From Chloroflexota bacterium (GTDB taxonomy: Bacteria > Chloroflexota > Anaerolineae > Anaerolineales > Villigracilaceae), in contig JAEWVF010000019.1 of NCBI GenBank assembly GCA_023459215.1, positions 1-64,000 of the forward strand: a stretch of DNA of 64,000 nt. The letters run 5' to 3'. This document shows positions 1 to 6,613 of the stretch, in pieces. Position numbers and translations under genes: made by a program. How positions within the stretch are numbered: the first letter of the stretch is position 1; every line of letters starts with the position of its first letter. A model generated the notes under the pieces. That model did no database searches, was not told the DNA's origin, and saw nothing but the letters and a program-made list of their open reading frames with translations.

Positions 1-45
1 GGCCTTTTAAGCCGTTTGTTGAGAGTTCGAGCCTCTCCACGCTCA
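1..45 (+). tRNA. tRNA-Lys(UUU), 3' half only
   Basis: The window opens inside a tRNA. Bases 1-3 (GGC) and 11-13 (GCC) form the inner anticodon stem around the 7-base loop CTTTTAA at 4-10, which places the anticodon TTT at 6-8. A five-base variable loop follows at 16-20. The T arm is GAGAG-TTCGAGC-CTCTC at 21-37, then the acceptor strand CACGCTC at 38-44 and discriminator A45. CCA is not encoded (the genome reads A-CA). The D arm and 5' acceptor strand lie outside the window; the 5' acceptor should read GAGCGTG. A hairpin terminator follows at once. Confidence 0.85.
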
Positions 46-58
46 CAAAAAGCCTTCC
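26..58 (+). repeat. Direct repeat copy 1 (tRNA-Lys 3' end plus terminator start)
   Basis: These 33 bases, from the T loop of the tRNA to the first arm of its terminator, recur exactly at 107-139, 81 bp downstream. Confidence 0.9.
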
Positions 59-78
59 ATTTCGGTGGAGGCTTTTTT
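47..78 (+). terminator. Intrinsic terminator of the tRNA-Lys transcript
   Basis: An AGCCTTCC-type arm pairs with GGTGGAGGCT and is followed by a run of T at 73-78. It starts two bases after the tRNA discriminator base. Confidence 0.75.
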
Positions 79-106
79 GTTGCCAGTCCCCATTCAGGGG
101 ATGCCA

Positions 107-139
107 TTCGAGCCTCTCCACGCTCACAAAAAGCCTTCC
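107..139 (+). repeat. Direct repeat copy 2: detached tRNA-Lys 3' end
   Basis: This is an exact copy of 26-58. It contains the T loop, the 3' T-stem strand, the acceptor strand and the discriminator of tRNA-Lys, but the 5' T-stem strand GAGAG is replaced by unrelated bases, so it is not a functional tRNA. A duplicated tRNA 3' end is the usual scar of integration or excision at a tRNA gene. No integrase is visible. Confidence 0.85.
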
Positions 140-157
140 GATAAGGAAGGTTTTTTG
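134..157 (+). terminator. Second intrinsic terminator
   Basis: CCTTCC and GGAAGG enclose a GATAA loop, followed by TTTTTT at 151-156. It accompanies the duplicated tRNA 3' end. Confidence 0.7.
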
Positions 158-220
158 TTGTTAACTGTCCAGCTTTGGATGTTTTCGGCTAAAGCTCCTT
201 TTTCCGGTTTCTAAAAGCGA

Positions 221-248
221 TGCAACATTTTCGAGAATAAGTTGTATT
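221..248 (+). promoter_or_regulatory. ECF-type promoter of the first sigma operon
   Basis: The -35 is TGCAACATTTTC at 221-232 and the -10 is TGTATT at 243-248, with 16 bases between AAC and TGT. The same pair recurs before the gene at 2064 (1958-1986) and, on the minus strand, before the second ECF sigma gene (56205-56234). That pattern suggests self-recognition by the encoded sigma factor. The predicted start of transcription falls only a few bases before the ATG at 260. Confidence 0.6.
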
Positions 249-259
249 ACACTATAAGC

Positions 260-808
260 ATGGATGCGCTTCCCGACCGCGACCTGATCCTGCGCGCCCG
301 TCGCGGTGAGACCGAGGCGTTTGGCGAGCTTGTCCGCTGCACGCAAACGGTGGTCTTCAACGTTTGCTATCGCCTGCTGGGTGAGCGCCGCGAGGCCGAA
401 GACCTGACCCAGGAAACTTTCCTGCGCGCCTGGGAGCGCCTGCATACCTTCGATGACGAACGTCCATTTTTGCCCTGGATTCGACGCGTGGCGGCGAATC
501 TCTGTCTGAATCATTTATCCGCGCGCGCCCCCGACTCCCCGGAACTGGACGAGGAGCGCGACAGGGCGAATCCAGAATCCGGCCCACCGCAACTCGTCGA
601 AGGCCACCAGCAGTCCGAGCAGATTCGCGCTGCGCTGTTGAAACTCCCGCCCCGTTACCGCGTTGCCATCGAGCTGCGCCACTTCCAGGAACTGAGCTAC
701 GATGAAATTGCCCAAGGCCTCAATCGTCCGCTCTCCGATGTAAAATCCGATTTATTCCGCGCCCGCAAAATGTTGGCAGAGAAATTGAAACATGACCCAC
801 CTTCCTGA
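260..808 (+). CDS. ECF-type RNA polymerase sigma factor
   Basis: A 182-residue sigma-70 family protein of the extracytoplasmic-function class, which directs RNA polymerase to a small envelope-response regulon. Region sigma-2 covers about residues 5-75, with the core-binding stretch AEDLTQETFLRAW. Region sigma-4 covers about residues 120-175, with the helix-turn-helix stretch LSYDEIAQGLNRPLSDVKS. The ATG at 260 is preferred over an in-frame TTG at 242, because that TTG overlaps the promoter -10. The next gene overlaps by 17 bases and encodes a zinc-binding anti-sigma factor, the classic arrangement. The protein resembles the second ECF sigma factor at 55572-56177 in design. The class is certain; the exact ECF group is not assigned. 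Confidence 0.93.
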   Translation: MDALPDRDLILRARRGETEAFGELVRCTQTVVFNVCYRLLGERREAEDLTQETFLRAWERLHTFDDERPFLPWIRRVAANLCLNHLSARAPDSPELDEERDRANPESGPPQLVEGHQQSEQIRAALLKLPPRYRVAIELRHFQELSYDEIAQGLNRPLSDVKSDLFRARKMLAEKLKHDPPS

Positions 809-1331
809 CGAATTGCTCAACGAAATCCTAGATGAAGTTCTTGCGCCCAACGTGCGCGCTGAGGCAGAAGCTCACCTCACCGTTTGCGAGCCATGTTCCG
901 CCCGCCTGGCCGAACTGCGCGCCCTGTTCGCCGACCTCGACTCCCTGCCTGACCTGCCCCTGGCAGTCGATTTCACCCCGGCCATCCTCGCCCGGCTGGA
1001 GCAAAATGCCCCGCTCCCCCGCCCCATCCGCTGGCTGGCGGTTGCCCAGGCTTTTGGCGCGCTGCTTGCGGTCGTCTTGTCCTGGCCGTTAATCGAACCG
1101 TTGATTCCGCCGCTGGATTTTCCGGCGCTGAACTCAACTTTTGTTGAACTGGCCGCTTCCTGGCTGCAAATCCGCCTCGATTTTCAATTCCCAATCATCA
1201 CTTTTGAATTGCCCAGTCTTGGACTTGACCTGCCCTCCACTACCCTGACCCTGGCTACCCTCGGCGTTGCTCTGCTCTGGCTGGTCGCCAATGGCCTGCT
1301 GCTCATCCCCCGCACCCGGAGAACCCCATGA
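792..1331 (+). CDS. Zinc-finger anti-sigma factor, membrane-anchored
   Basis: A 179-residue protein predicted to hold the ECF sigma factor at the membrane. The N-terminal ZAS-type zinc site is H-x3-C-x2-C (HLTVCEPC, about residues 28-35). Two hydrophobic segments follow, at about 77-100 (WLAVAQAFGALLAVVLSW) and 150-172. The residues between them probably face outward and could sense the stimulus. The start lies inside the sigma gene (17-base overlap), and the end overlaps the next ATG by 4 bases, so translation is coupled. The family assignment rests on the zinc motif, gene order and topology. The signal sensed is unknown. Confidence 0.85.
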   Translation: MTHLPDELLNEILDEVLAPNVRAEAEAHLTVCEPCSARLAELRALFADLDSLPDLPLAVDFTPAILARLEQNAPLPRPIRWLAVAQAFGALLAVVLSWPLIEPLIPPLDFPALNSTFVELAASWLQIRLDFQFPIITFELPSLGLDLPSTTLTLATLGVALLWLVANGLLLIPRTRRTP

Positions 1332-1819
1332 ACGAACTCCTGACCGTCACCCTTGTCATCCTGGTTTTGACCTTCAACCTGATTCCCTTTTTTATTGTGT
1401 TGGTCACGCTCTTCCCGGCGCGGGCTGCTAAAACCCAGGACGTCGCCAATCGCATGCCGGGCCGTTCTTTTGTCATCGGCTTGGTCAATTTCCTGTTCCT
1501 GCTCTTGGTTGCGTTGGCCTTGTTCTCACTCTCCGAACAAGTGGGGGATTTGTTGCGCGCTATTTTGCTGTTTCCGGCCCTGTTTTTGACCATCCTGCTT
1601 GCCATTGCGCTCAGCTTCGGCCTGGGGAGCATGGCTCAACTGATTGGTGAACGCCTCGTCCCGGCCCAATCCGCCTGGAAGCGGACGCTCTGGGGCGCGC
1701 TCCTGCTTGGACTGGGCGGCTCCGTCCCGCTGCTGGGCTGGTTCCTGCTCCTGCCCTACGCCGCCTGGGTCGGGATGGGTGCCTTCATCATCGGCTTTTT
1801 CCAGAAAACAACCCAATAA
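1328..1819 (+). CDS. Four-helix membrane protein of the ECF operon
   Basis: A 163-residue, very hydrophobic protein with about four transmembrane segments. I do not recognise a named family. It shares a layout with the protein at 2064-2582 and with the C-terminal half of the protein at 53958-55043: a short first helix ending in a LFPAR/LFPAT/FLPQQ turn, two further helices, a G-x(6-8)-G loop, and a final helix pair containing PLLGW or PCIGW. All three sit under ECF-type promoters. It is therefore a likely output of the sigma circuit, perhaps acting at the membrane with bactofilin-like partners; that role is inference. It overlaps the anti-sigma gene by 4 bases and is followed by a terminator. 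Confidence 0.8.
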   Translation: MNELLTVTLVILVLTFNLIPFFIVLVTLFPARAAKTQDVANRMPGRSFVIGLVNFLFLLLVALALFSLSEQVGDLLRAILLFPALFLTILLAIALSFGLGSMAQLIGERLVPAQSAWKRTLWGALLLGLGGSVPLLGWFLLLPYAAWVGMGAFIIGFFQKTTQ

Positions 1820-1880
1820 TCCGCCAATCTGCGCGAAATTAAAGATTTTCGTCGATTAGCGGACATTCTCCAAATCGCCC

Positions 1881-1912
1881 AAGACGCACCTCAGTTGTGC
1901 GTCTTTTTTATT
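1881..1912 (+). terminator. Intrinsic terminator of the first ECF operon
   Basis: A perfect 9-bp stem AAGACGCAC / GTGCGTCTT (1881-1889 with 1897-1905) is followed by a T-rich run. Confidence 0.9.
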
Positions 1913-1913
1913 T

Positions 1914-1945
1914 CCTTCGTGTTACTTCGTGTCCTTTGTGGTTAA
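1914..1945 (+). repeat. Half of an intergenic TTCGTGT...CTTTGTGGTTAA repeat
   Basis: This stretch resembles the right arms of the palindromic elements at 3756-3815 and 5341-5417 (CTTTGNGGTTA ends). Only one arm is present here. Confidence 0.5.
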
Positions 1946-1957
1946 TGCTCTTGAACT

Positions 1958-1986
1958 TGCAACATTTTCTAAAAATTCCCTGTATT
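1958..1986 (+). promoter_or_regulatory. ECF-type promoter before the gene at 2064
   Basis: The -35 TGCAACATTTTC (1958-1969) is identical over 12 bases to the one at 221-232. The -10 is TGTATT (1981-1986), with 17 bases between AAC and TGT. It places the downstream membrane-protein gene in the same predicted regulon as the sigma operon. Confidence 0.6.
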
Positions 1987-2063
1987 CCTTAAATAACCGC
2001 CCCCTCAATCCCCCCATTTAGCAAAACCCGCAAAATAGGGGGACGTTCGAAAGGAGATTTCCT

Positions 2064-2582
2064 ATGGCTGACATTTCCGCGATTTTTGGTTCCCTGCTCA
2101 TCTTCGGCATCGCTTTCCCCGGCCTGCTGACCGCCTGGTGGCTGCTTTTTCCCGCCACCGTTGAACGCGCCCAAACCCGTCTCGACCAGACTCCCTGGCA
2201 ATGCTTCTGGTTTGGCGGCATCCTGACCGCCGCAGCCGTCATCCCGATTGTCATCCTGCTCATCCTGCCCTTTGGCCCGGCTCAATTTCTCGGCTGGGCG
2301 CTGATGGTCATCGTCCTGGCCATCTCCAGCCTCGGTTCAGCCGGGATTGCCGCCAAAATGGGCAATCGCCTGGTCGAGACATCCCATGCCAGCCCGGCGG
2401 CAGCTTTTGTCCGCGGAGCCATCGCCCTCGAACTGGCCGTTTTCTTCCCGTTGCTCGGCTGGCTGCTGGTCTTCCCGCTCACCATCGTCACCGCCCTCGG
2501 CGCGACCGGTTTTGCCCTGCTGCGCTGGGTGCCGAAAACCACCCTGGCGAAGGTTGTTGAAAGCTCACCCGCCCAGGCCTAA
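2064..2582 (+). CDS. Four-helix membrane protein, second copy
   Basis: A 172-residue integral membrane protein with about four hydrophobic segments (about residues 8-32, 48-75, 80-105 and 125-160). It has the same turn motifs as the protein at 1328-1819 (LFPAT near residue 30, PLLGW near residue 134), so the two look like diverged paralogues. An AAAGGAGATTTCCT sequence before the ATG is a good ribosome site. Its own ECF-type promoter lies about 80 bases upstream, after the terminator of the sigma operon. It is thus a separate unit under the same apparent control. Function unknown. Confidence 0.8.
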   Translation: MADISAIFGSLLIFGIAFPGLLTAWWLLFPATVERAQTRLDQTPWQCFWFGGILTAAAVIPIVILLILPFGPAQFLGWALMVIVLAISSLGSAGIAAKMGNRLVETSHASPAAAFVRGAIALELAVFFPLLGWLLVFPLTIVTALGATGFALLRWVPKTTLAKVVESSPAQA

Positions 2583-2598
2583 ACTAGACTCTTTCCTC

Positions 2599-2622
2599 TT
2601 TCTACTTTCTACTTTCTACTGC
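2599..2622 (+). repeat. TTTCTAC heptamer repeats
   Basis: The gap between the membrane protein and the lipoprotein gene has about three tandem TTTCTAC units. The same unit appears twice at 3823-3837, before the DUF1800 gene. The other strand reads GTAGAAA. Confidence 0.7.
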
Positions 2623-2630
2623 TCCCCATC

Positions 2631-3752
2631 ATGCGCCGACTTCTACTCTCCCTCACCATCCTGCTCATCGCCTCCCTGGCCTGTGGACAGAGCGTCTCGC
2701 CTTTCCCCGACCCAACCTACACCCCCGAGGCCTCGATTTTCGAAAGCGAACGCACCGCCTACGGCTTTTTCCCGACTCCGCCCGAAGTCTCGCTCGAAAG
2801 TGTCTTCGCCCACTATAAAGCGATGGGCCAGCACGCTGACGTTTCGCTGGTGCAGGAAGTGATTCCCTGGGCTGATTTCGTGAATGGCATCGAAGTTAAA
2901 TCGCAGAAAATCACCGATCTGCAAAACGCGCGTACGCTGACTCTCGCCAACAACCTCGACAGCATCTACATCGTCGATCCGCTCAATGGGCTGAACCGCC
3001 GCGAATTTGCCGGGCTGCCCGCTGGCTGGGAAGCCTCCTTCGCCAACCCCGATGTGCGCAGCGCTTACAAAAACTATACTCTGCGCCTGGTGCGCGAGTT
3101 CAAACCGCGCTACCTGGGGCTGGCGTCCGAAATCAACACCTACATGGAAGCCCATCCCGAGGATGCCGACAACTTCCTCAGCCTGTACCGCGAGACGTAT
3201 GCCGCAATTAAAGCCGAAGCGCCCGAGACGCAGGTCTTTGTCACCTTCCAGTGGGATCAGGTCAGCGGGCTGGCGATGGTCGCTCCTGGCGCAGAGCGCC
3301 AACTCGATTGGGCCCAGATCGAAGTTTTCGAGCCGCAACTCGACCTGTGGGTGATTTCCTCCTACCCGTTTGTGGTTTTCCCCAGCGGAGCCGAGATCCC
3401 CGCCGATTACTACTCCCCGCTGCTCGAACGTACCGACAAACCCCTGGCCGTGGCCGAAGGCGGATTTGTCTCGCGCCAGACCGGCCACATCCCCGGCACG
3501 CCGCAGGATCAGGTCGATTACCTGAATGCCATCCAGTCCCAGATTGGCGGTCCGCGCCTGAAATTCTGGATCTACCTGCTCTTGAGTGACCTGGACGAAG
3601 CCTCCTACAAAAAATTCATGCGCCAGCAGGGCATCAAGGAAGAGGACATCACCACCCTCGGTTTTTTCGTCAACATTGGCCTGCTCGAAAAAGACGGCCA
3701 AACCCCCAAACCCGCCCTGGCCTTGTGGGACTCCTTCCGTGCAATCCCATAG
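2631..3752 (+). CDS. Exported glycoside-hydrolase-like lipoprotein
   Basis: A 373-residue lipoprotein. The signal peptide ends in the lipobox LASLAC (Cys near residue 19). The rest looks like a single TIM-barrel glycosidase-type domain. A candidate acid/base Glu sits in LGLASEINTYM (about residue 165), and a candidate nucleophile Glu in LAVAEGGF (about residue 280). These match the strand-4 and strand-7 positions of clan GH-A enzymes such as GH5 or GH53. The stretch WVISSYPFVVFPSG fits the barrel strand before the second Glu. The substrate cannot be read from the sequence. It lies 48 bases after the membrane-protein gene and may be co-transcribed. The barrel assignment is moderately sure. Confidence 0.65.
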   Translation: MRRLLLSLTILLIASLACGQSVSPFPDPTYTPEASIFESERTAYGFFPTPPEVSLESVFAHYKAMGQHADVSLVQEVIPWADFVNGIEVKSQKITDLQNARTLTLANNLDSIYIVDPLNGLNRREFAGLPAGWEASFANPDVRSAYKNYTLRLVREFKPRYLGLASEINTYMEAHPEDADNFLSLYRETYAAIKAEAPETQVFVTFQWDQVSGLAMVAPGAERQLDWAQIEVFEPQLDLWVISSYPFVVFPSGAEIPADYYSPLLERTDKPLAVAEGGFVSRQTGHIPGTPQDQVDYLNAIQSQIGGPRLKFWIYLLLSDLDEASYKKFMRQQGIKEEDITTLGFFVNIGLLEKDGQTPKPALALWDSFRAIP

Positions 3753-3755
3753 GCG

Positions 3756-3815
3756 AACCGCAAAGACCGCGAAGTACGCTTAAAAAGCTTCGCGCTCTTA
3801 GCGCCCTTTGCGGTT
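3756..3815. repeat. Intergenic palindromic element (AACCGCAAAG ends)
   Basis: The ends AACCGCAAAG (3756-3765) and CTTTGCGGTT (3806-3815) are perfect inverted repeats. The inner parts CCGCGAAG / CTTCGCG also pair. Related elements lie at 1914-1945 and 5341-5417. Confidence 0.8.
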
Positions 3816-3842
3816 AAAACGACTTTCTACTTTCTACCCACT

Positions 3843-5333
3843 ATGACTTTATCCCGCCGCGACTTCCTCAAACTTACCGGTCTCGTTGCCGCCAGTAGCA
3901 CCCTGGCATCCTGCCGCCCGCTCTACGAACTGGCGGGCCACCCGCCGCTGATTGACTTTCCGCCGCTCAGCCCGGCCGATTTCCGCGCCCTCAACCGCCT
4001 GACCTTTGGCGCGCGTCCCGCCGAACGCGCCCGCGTCGCCGAAATCGGCCTGCTGGCCTGGGTCGAGGAACAGCTCGCCCCAGATTCCATCGACGATTTT
4101 GCCTGCAACCTGCGCCTGCGCAACCTCGACACGCTCGCCATGACCGGCCAGCAGCTTTTTGACCTTTCCAACAAACTGTTTGACGATTTCGACCTCGAAA
4201 CCGTCCCCGGCCAGTTGCGCCAGGGCACGCTGCTGCGCCAGGTTTACAGCCAACGCCAGTTGTACGAGGTCATGGTCGAGTTTTGGAACGATCACTTCAA
4301 CATCGCCACCGACAAGGGCGAGTGCTACACCCTGAAAACTGTCGATGACCGCGAAGTGGCCCGCACCCACGCCCTCGGCTCCTTCCGTGACCTGCTGTGG
4401 GCTTCGGCCCACTCCCCGGCCATGTTGACCTACCTCGACAACCAGGCCAATCACAAGGGCGCGCCCAACGAAAACTACGCCCGCGAACTGCTCGAACTGC
4501 ACACGCTCGGCATCGGTGGCGGCTACAGCCAGGCCGATGTGATGGAACTGGCGCGCTGCCTCACCGGCTGGGGCGTCAAGGAGCATTTCTGGCGCGGCGA
4601 ATTCACCTTCGATGCTGAGCAGCACGATTCCGGGGAGAAGCTCGTGTTCGGGGTGCGCATCCAGCCCGGCGGGCAGGATGAGGCCGAAAGCGTCCTCGAA
4701 CGCCTGGCGCGGCATCCCTCCACCGCCCAATTTGTCGTTGGAAAACTGGCCCGGCGCTTCCTCTCGGATGACCCACCCGCCGAAATCGTCCAAAAAGCGG
4801 TTCAGGCTTTTGATGTCTCCGCCGGGGATTTGCGCGCCACCCTGCGCGTGCTCCTGCTCGACGGCTTGCCCCTGGCTGGGGAGAAATACCGCCGCCCTGT
4901 CAACTTTGTCGCCGCTTCGTTGAGAATGCTCAACGCTGAAAGCGACTGCGGCCCCGCCCTGCAGGAGTACCTGATGCGCATGGGGCAGGTGCCGTTCAAC
5001 TGGCCGACGCCCGACGGCTACCCCGACCGCGCCGCGGCCTGGCAGGGCAACCTGCTGCCGCGCTGGCAGTTCGCCTTTGCCCTGGCGCGCAACGAATTGG
5101 CCAAAACCGAGGTCTATTTGCCCGCCCTGGTCGCTGCCTCTGGCGCTGCCCCTCCGACAGGCTCAGGGCAAGCGCTTGACGCCTTCGCCACTCTTCTCCT
5201 GGGTTCCCCGCTCCCGGCGAAGGAAGGCGAGGCCCTGCTCGCCTCACTCCGCGCCGCTGGAGCCAGCGACGATGAACTACTGCCCATCCTGGCGGGCGGC
5301 CTGCTGGCCTCCGCAGCTTTCCAGTGGCGTTAA
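3843..5333 (+). CDS. DUF1800 family Tat-exported protein
   Basis: A 496-residue protein of the uncharacterised DUF1800 family. The N-terminus has a Tat signal, SRRDFLKLTG (residues 4-13), and a possible lipobox ASC near residue 24. The body carries family-typical stretches LNRLTFGARPAERARV, VMVEFWNDHFNI, NENYARELLELHTLG and PVNFVAASLRML. DUF1800 proteins are nearly always encoded next to a DUF1501 protein, as here (next gene at 5430). The pair is thought to be secreted and to work together, but no activity is established. Low-complexity bases at 5155-5180 encode a short APPTGSGQ insert. A palindromic repeat separates it from the DUF1501 gene. Confidence 0.88.
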   Translation: MTLSRRDFLKLTGLVAASSTLASCRPLYELAGHPPLIDFPPLSPADFRALNRLTFGARPAERARVAEIGLLAWVEEQLAPDSIDDFACNLRLRNLDTLAMTGQQLFDLSNKLFDDFDLETVPGQLRQGTLLRQVYSQRQLYEVMVEFWNDHFNIATDKGECYTLKTVDDREVARTHALGSFRDLLWASAHSPAMLTYLDNQANHKGAPNENYARELLELHTLGIGGGYSQADVMELARCLTGWGVKEHFWRGEFTFDAEQHDSGEKLVFGVRIQPGGQDEAESVLERLARHPSTAQFVVGKLARRFLSDDPPAEIVQKAVQAFDVSAGDLRATLRVLLLDGLPLAGEKYRRPVNFVAASLRMLNAESDCGPALQEYLMRMGQVPFNWPTPDGYPDRAAAWQGNLLPRWQFAFALARNELAKTEVYLPALVAASGAAPPTGSGQALDAFATLLLGSPLPAKEGEALLASLRAAGASDDELLPILAGGLLASAAFQWR

Positions 5334-5340
5334 GTGCATT

Positions 5341-5417
5341 CACCACGAAGGCAACGACGGAACACAAAGGAAAACCAAAGGATTTTCCGTCGTGTTACTT
5401 TGTTACCGTTGTGGTTA
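5341..5417. repeat. Intergenic palindromic element (ACCACGAAG...GTGGT)
   Basis: The left arm (CACCACGAAGGCAACGACGG) and right arm (CCGTCGTGTTACTTTGTTAC, then CGTTGTGGT) form an imperfect inverted repeat of about 77 bases between the DUF1800 and DUF1501 genes. It shares its ends with the elements at 1914-1945 and 3756-3815. Confidence 0.7.
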
Positions 5418-5429
5418 AAGGTTTAACTC

Positions 5430-6611
5430 ATGCTTACCGATAAATCCTGGCTCCCCCGCCTCGCTTTTGCCCCAACCCAAACCGCCCCACGCGGTGACAC
5501 GCTCGTCGTCATCTTCCTGCGCGGCGCAGCCGATGTGCTCAACATGGTCGTACCGCACGGCGAAAACGCCTACTACAACCTGCGCCCCAGCCTGGGCATC
5601 CCCCGCCCCGATGACACCCGCGCCAAAAACGAGGCACGCGCCCTCGACCTGGATGGTTTCTTTGGCCTGCACCCCGAAATGCGCCCGCTGCTCGAAATGT
5701 GGCAGGAAAAACAGCTCGCCATCATCCATGCCTGCGGCGCGCCCGACGAATCGCGCAGCCACTTCAAGGCCATGGAATTGATGGAACGCGGCGTGGACGA
5801 TGAACGCGGCCCGGCCTCCGGCTGGATTGGCCGTCACCTGGCAACGCTCGATACCGGCAACACCTCGCCTTTGCGCGCCATCGGTCTGGGACGCCTGCCA
5901 CAGCGCTCGTTGAGCGGCTCAGTGCCAGTTTCGGCCCTGCGTTCGATTGCCGATTTCCACCTCGGCAGCGACCCGCGCGCCATAGCCCAGATGCGCACCG
6001 CGCTTAATCACCTTTATGCCGATGATTTTTCTGGACAGGAAACGCTCCAACTCCTCGATCTGCTCCAAAAAATCGATCCTTCGACATCCCAATCTCGAAT
6101 AACGAGTTACGAATATCCAACCACTGATTTTGGCCTCGCCCTGCGCCAGACCGCCCTGCTGATGAAGGCCGAAGTCGGGCTGGAAGTGGCTGCCATCGAC
6201 CTGGGCGGCTGGGATACGCACTTTGCCCAGGGCGGCATCCAGGCCAATTTATTGAAAGACCTGTCTGCGGGGCTGGCCGCTTTCCATGCCGAGCTGCGCG
6301 ACCAGTTGGGCAACCTGACGGTGGTCACCATGTCCGAGTTTGGGCGACGCGCCGCCGAAAACGGCTCGCTCGGCACCGATCACGGGCACGGCAGCATGAT
6401 GATGGTACTGGGCGGGCATGTCGATGGGGGCAAAGTCCACGGGGACTGGCCAGGCCTCGAAGCGGATCAACTGGTCGGGCCGGGCGACCTGGCCGTCACC
6501 AGCGATTACCGCGATGTGCTCGGGGAAATCCTCCAGAAGCGGCTGAATAATGCTGCCGTAGCGGAGATTTTCCCAGATTATGAAGTTACCCAGCGGGGAA
6601 TTGTGGAATAG
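5430..6611 (+). CDS. DUF1501 family protein
   Basis: A 393-residue member of the DUF1501 family, the usual partner of DUF1800. Recognisable stretches are VVIFLRGAADVLNMVVPHG (near residue 26), HACGAPDESRSHFKAME, DLGGWDTHFAQGG (near residue 253), VTMSEFGRRAAENGSLGTDHGHG and MMVLGGHVDGGKVHGDWPG. The DxGGWDTH and GTDHGHG motifs resemble metal-binding positions of the alkaline-phosphatase/sulfatase fold, so a hydrolase has been proposed; no substrate is known. No clear signal peptide is seen, so export may depend on the Tat signal of the DUF1800 partner. It converges with the arginase gene 2 bases away, with no terminator between. Confidence 0.88.
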   Translation: MLTDKSWLPRLAFAPTQTAPRGDTLVVIFLRGAADVLNMVVPHGENAYYNLRPSLGIPRPDDTRAKNEARALDLDGFFGLHPEMRPLLEMWQEKQLAIIHACGAPDESRSHFKAMELMERGVDDERGPASGWIGRHLATLDTGNTSPLRAIGLGRLPQRSLSGSVPVSALRSIADFHLGSDPRAIAQMRTALNHLYADDFSGQETLQLLDLLQKIDPSTSQSRITSYEYPTTDFGLALRQTALLMKAEVGLEVAAIDLGGWDTHFAQGGIQANLLKDLSAGLAAFHAELRDQLGNLTVVTMSEFGRRAAENGSLGTDHGHGSMMMVLGGHVDGGKVHGDWPGLEADQLVGPGDLAVTSDYRDVLGEILQKRLNNAAVAEIFPDYEVTQRGIVE

Positions 6612-6613
6612 GC

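Noticed and set aside
107..139. A second functional tRNA-Lys gene
   Set aside because: Only the 3' part is present; the anticodon arm and 5' T-stem strand are missing.
2643..3701. Open frame opposite the glycosidase-like lipoprotein (352 codons)
   Set aside because: The plus-strand gene has a signal peptide, lipobox and barrel motifs; the minus frame has none.
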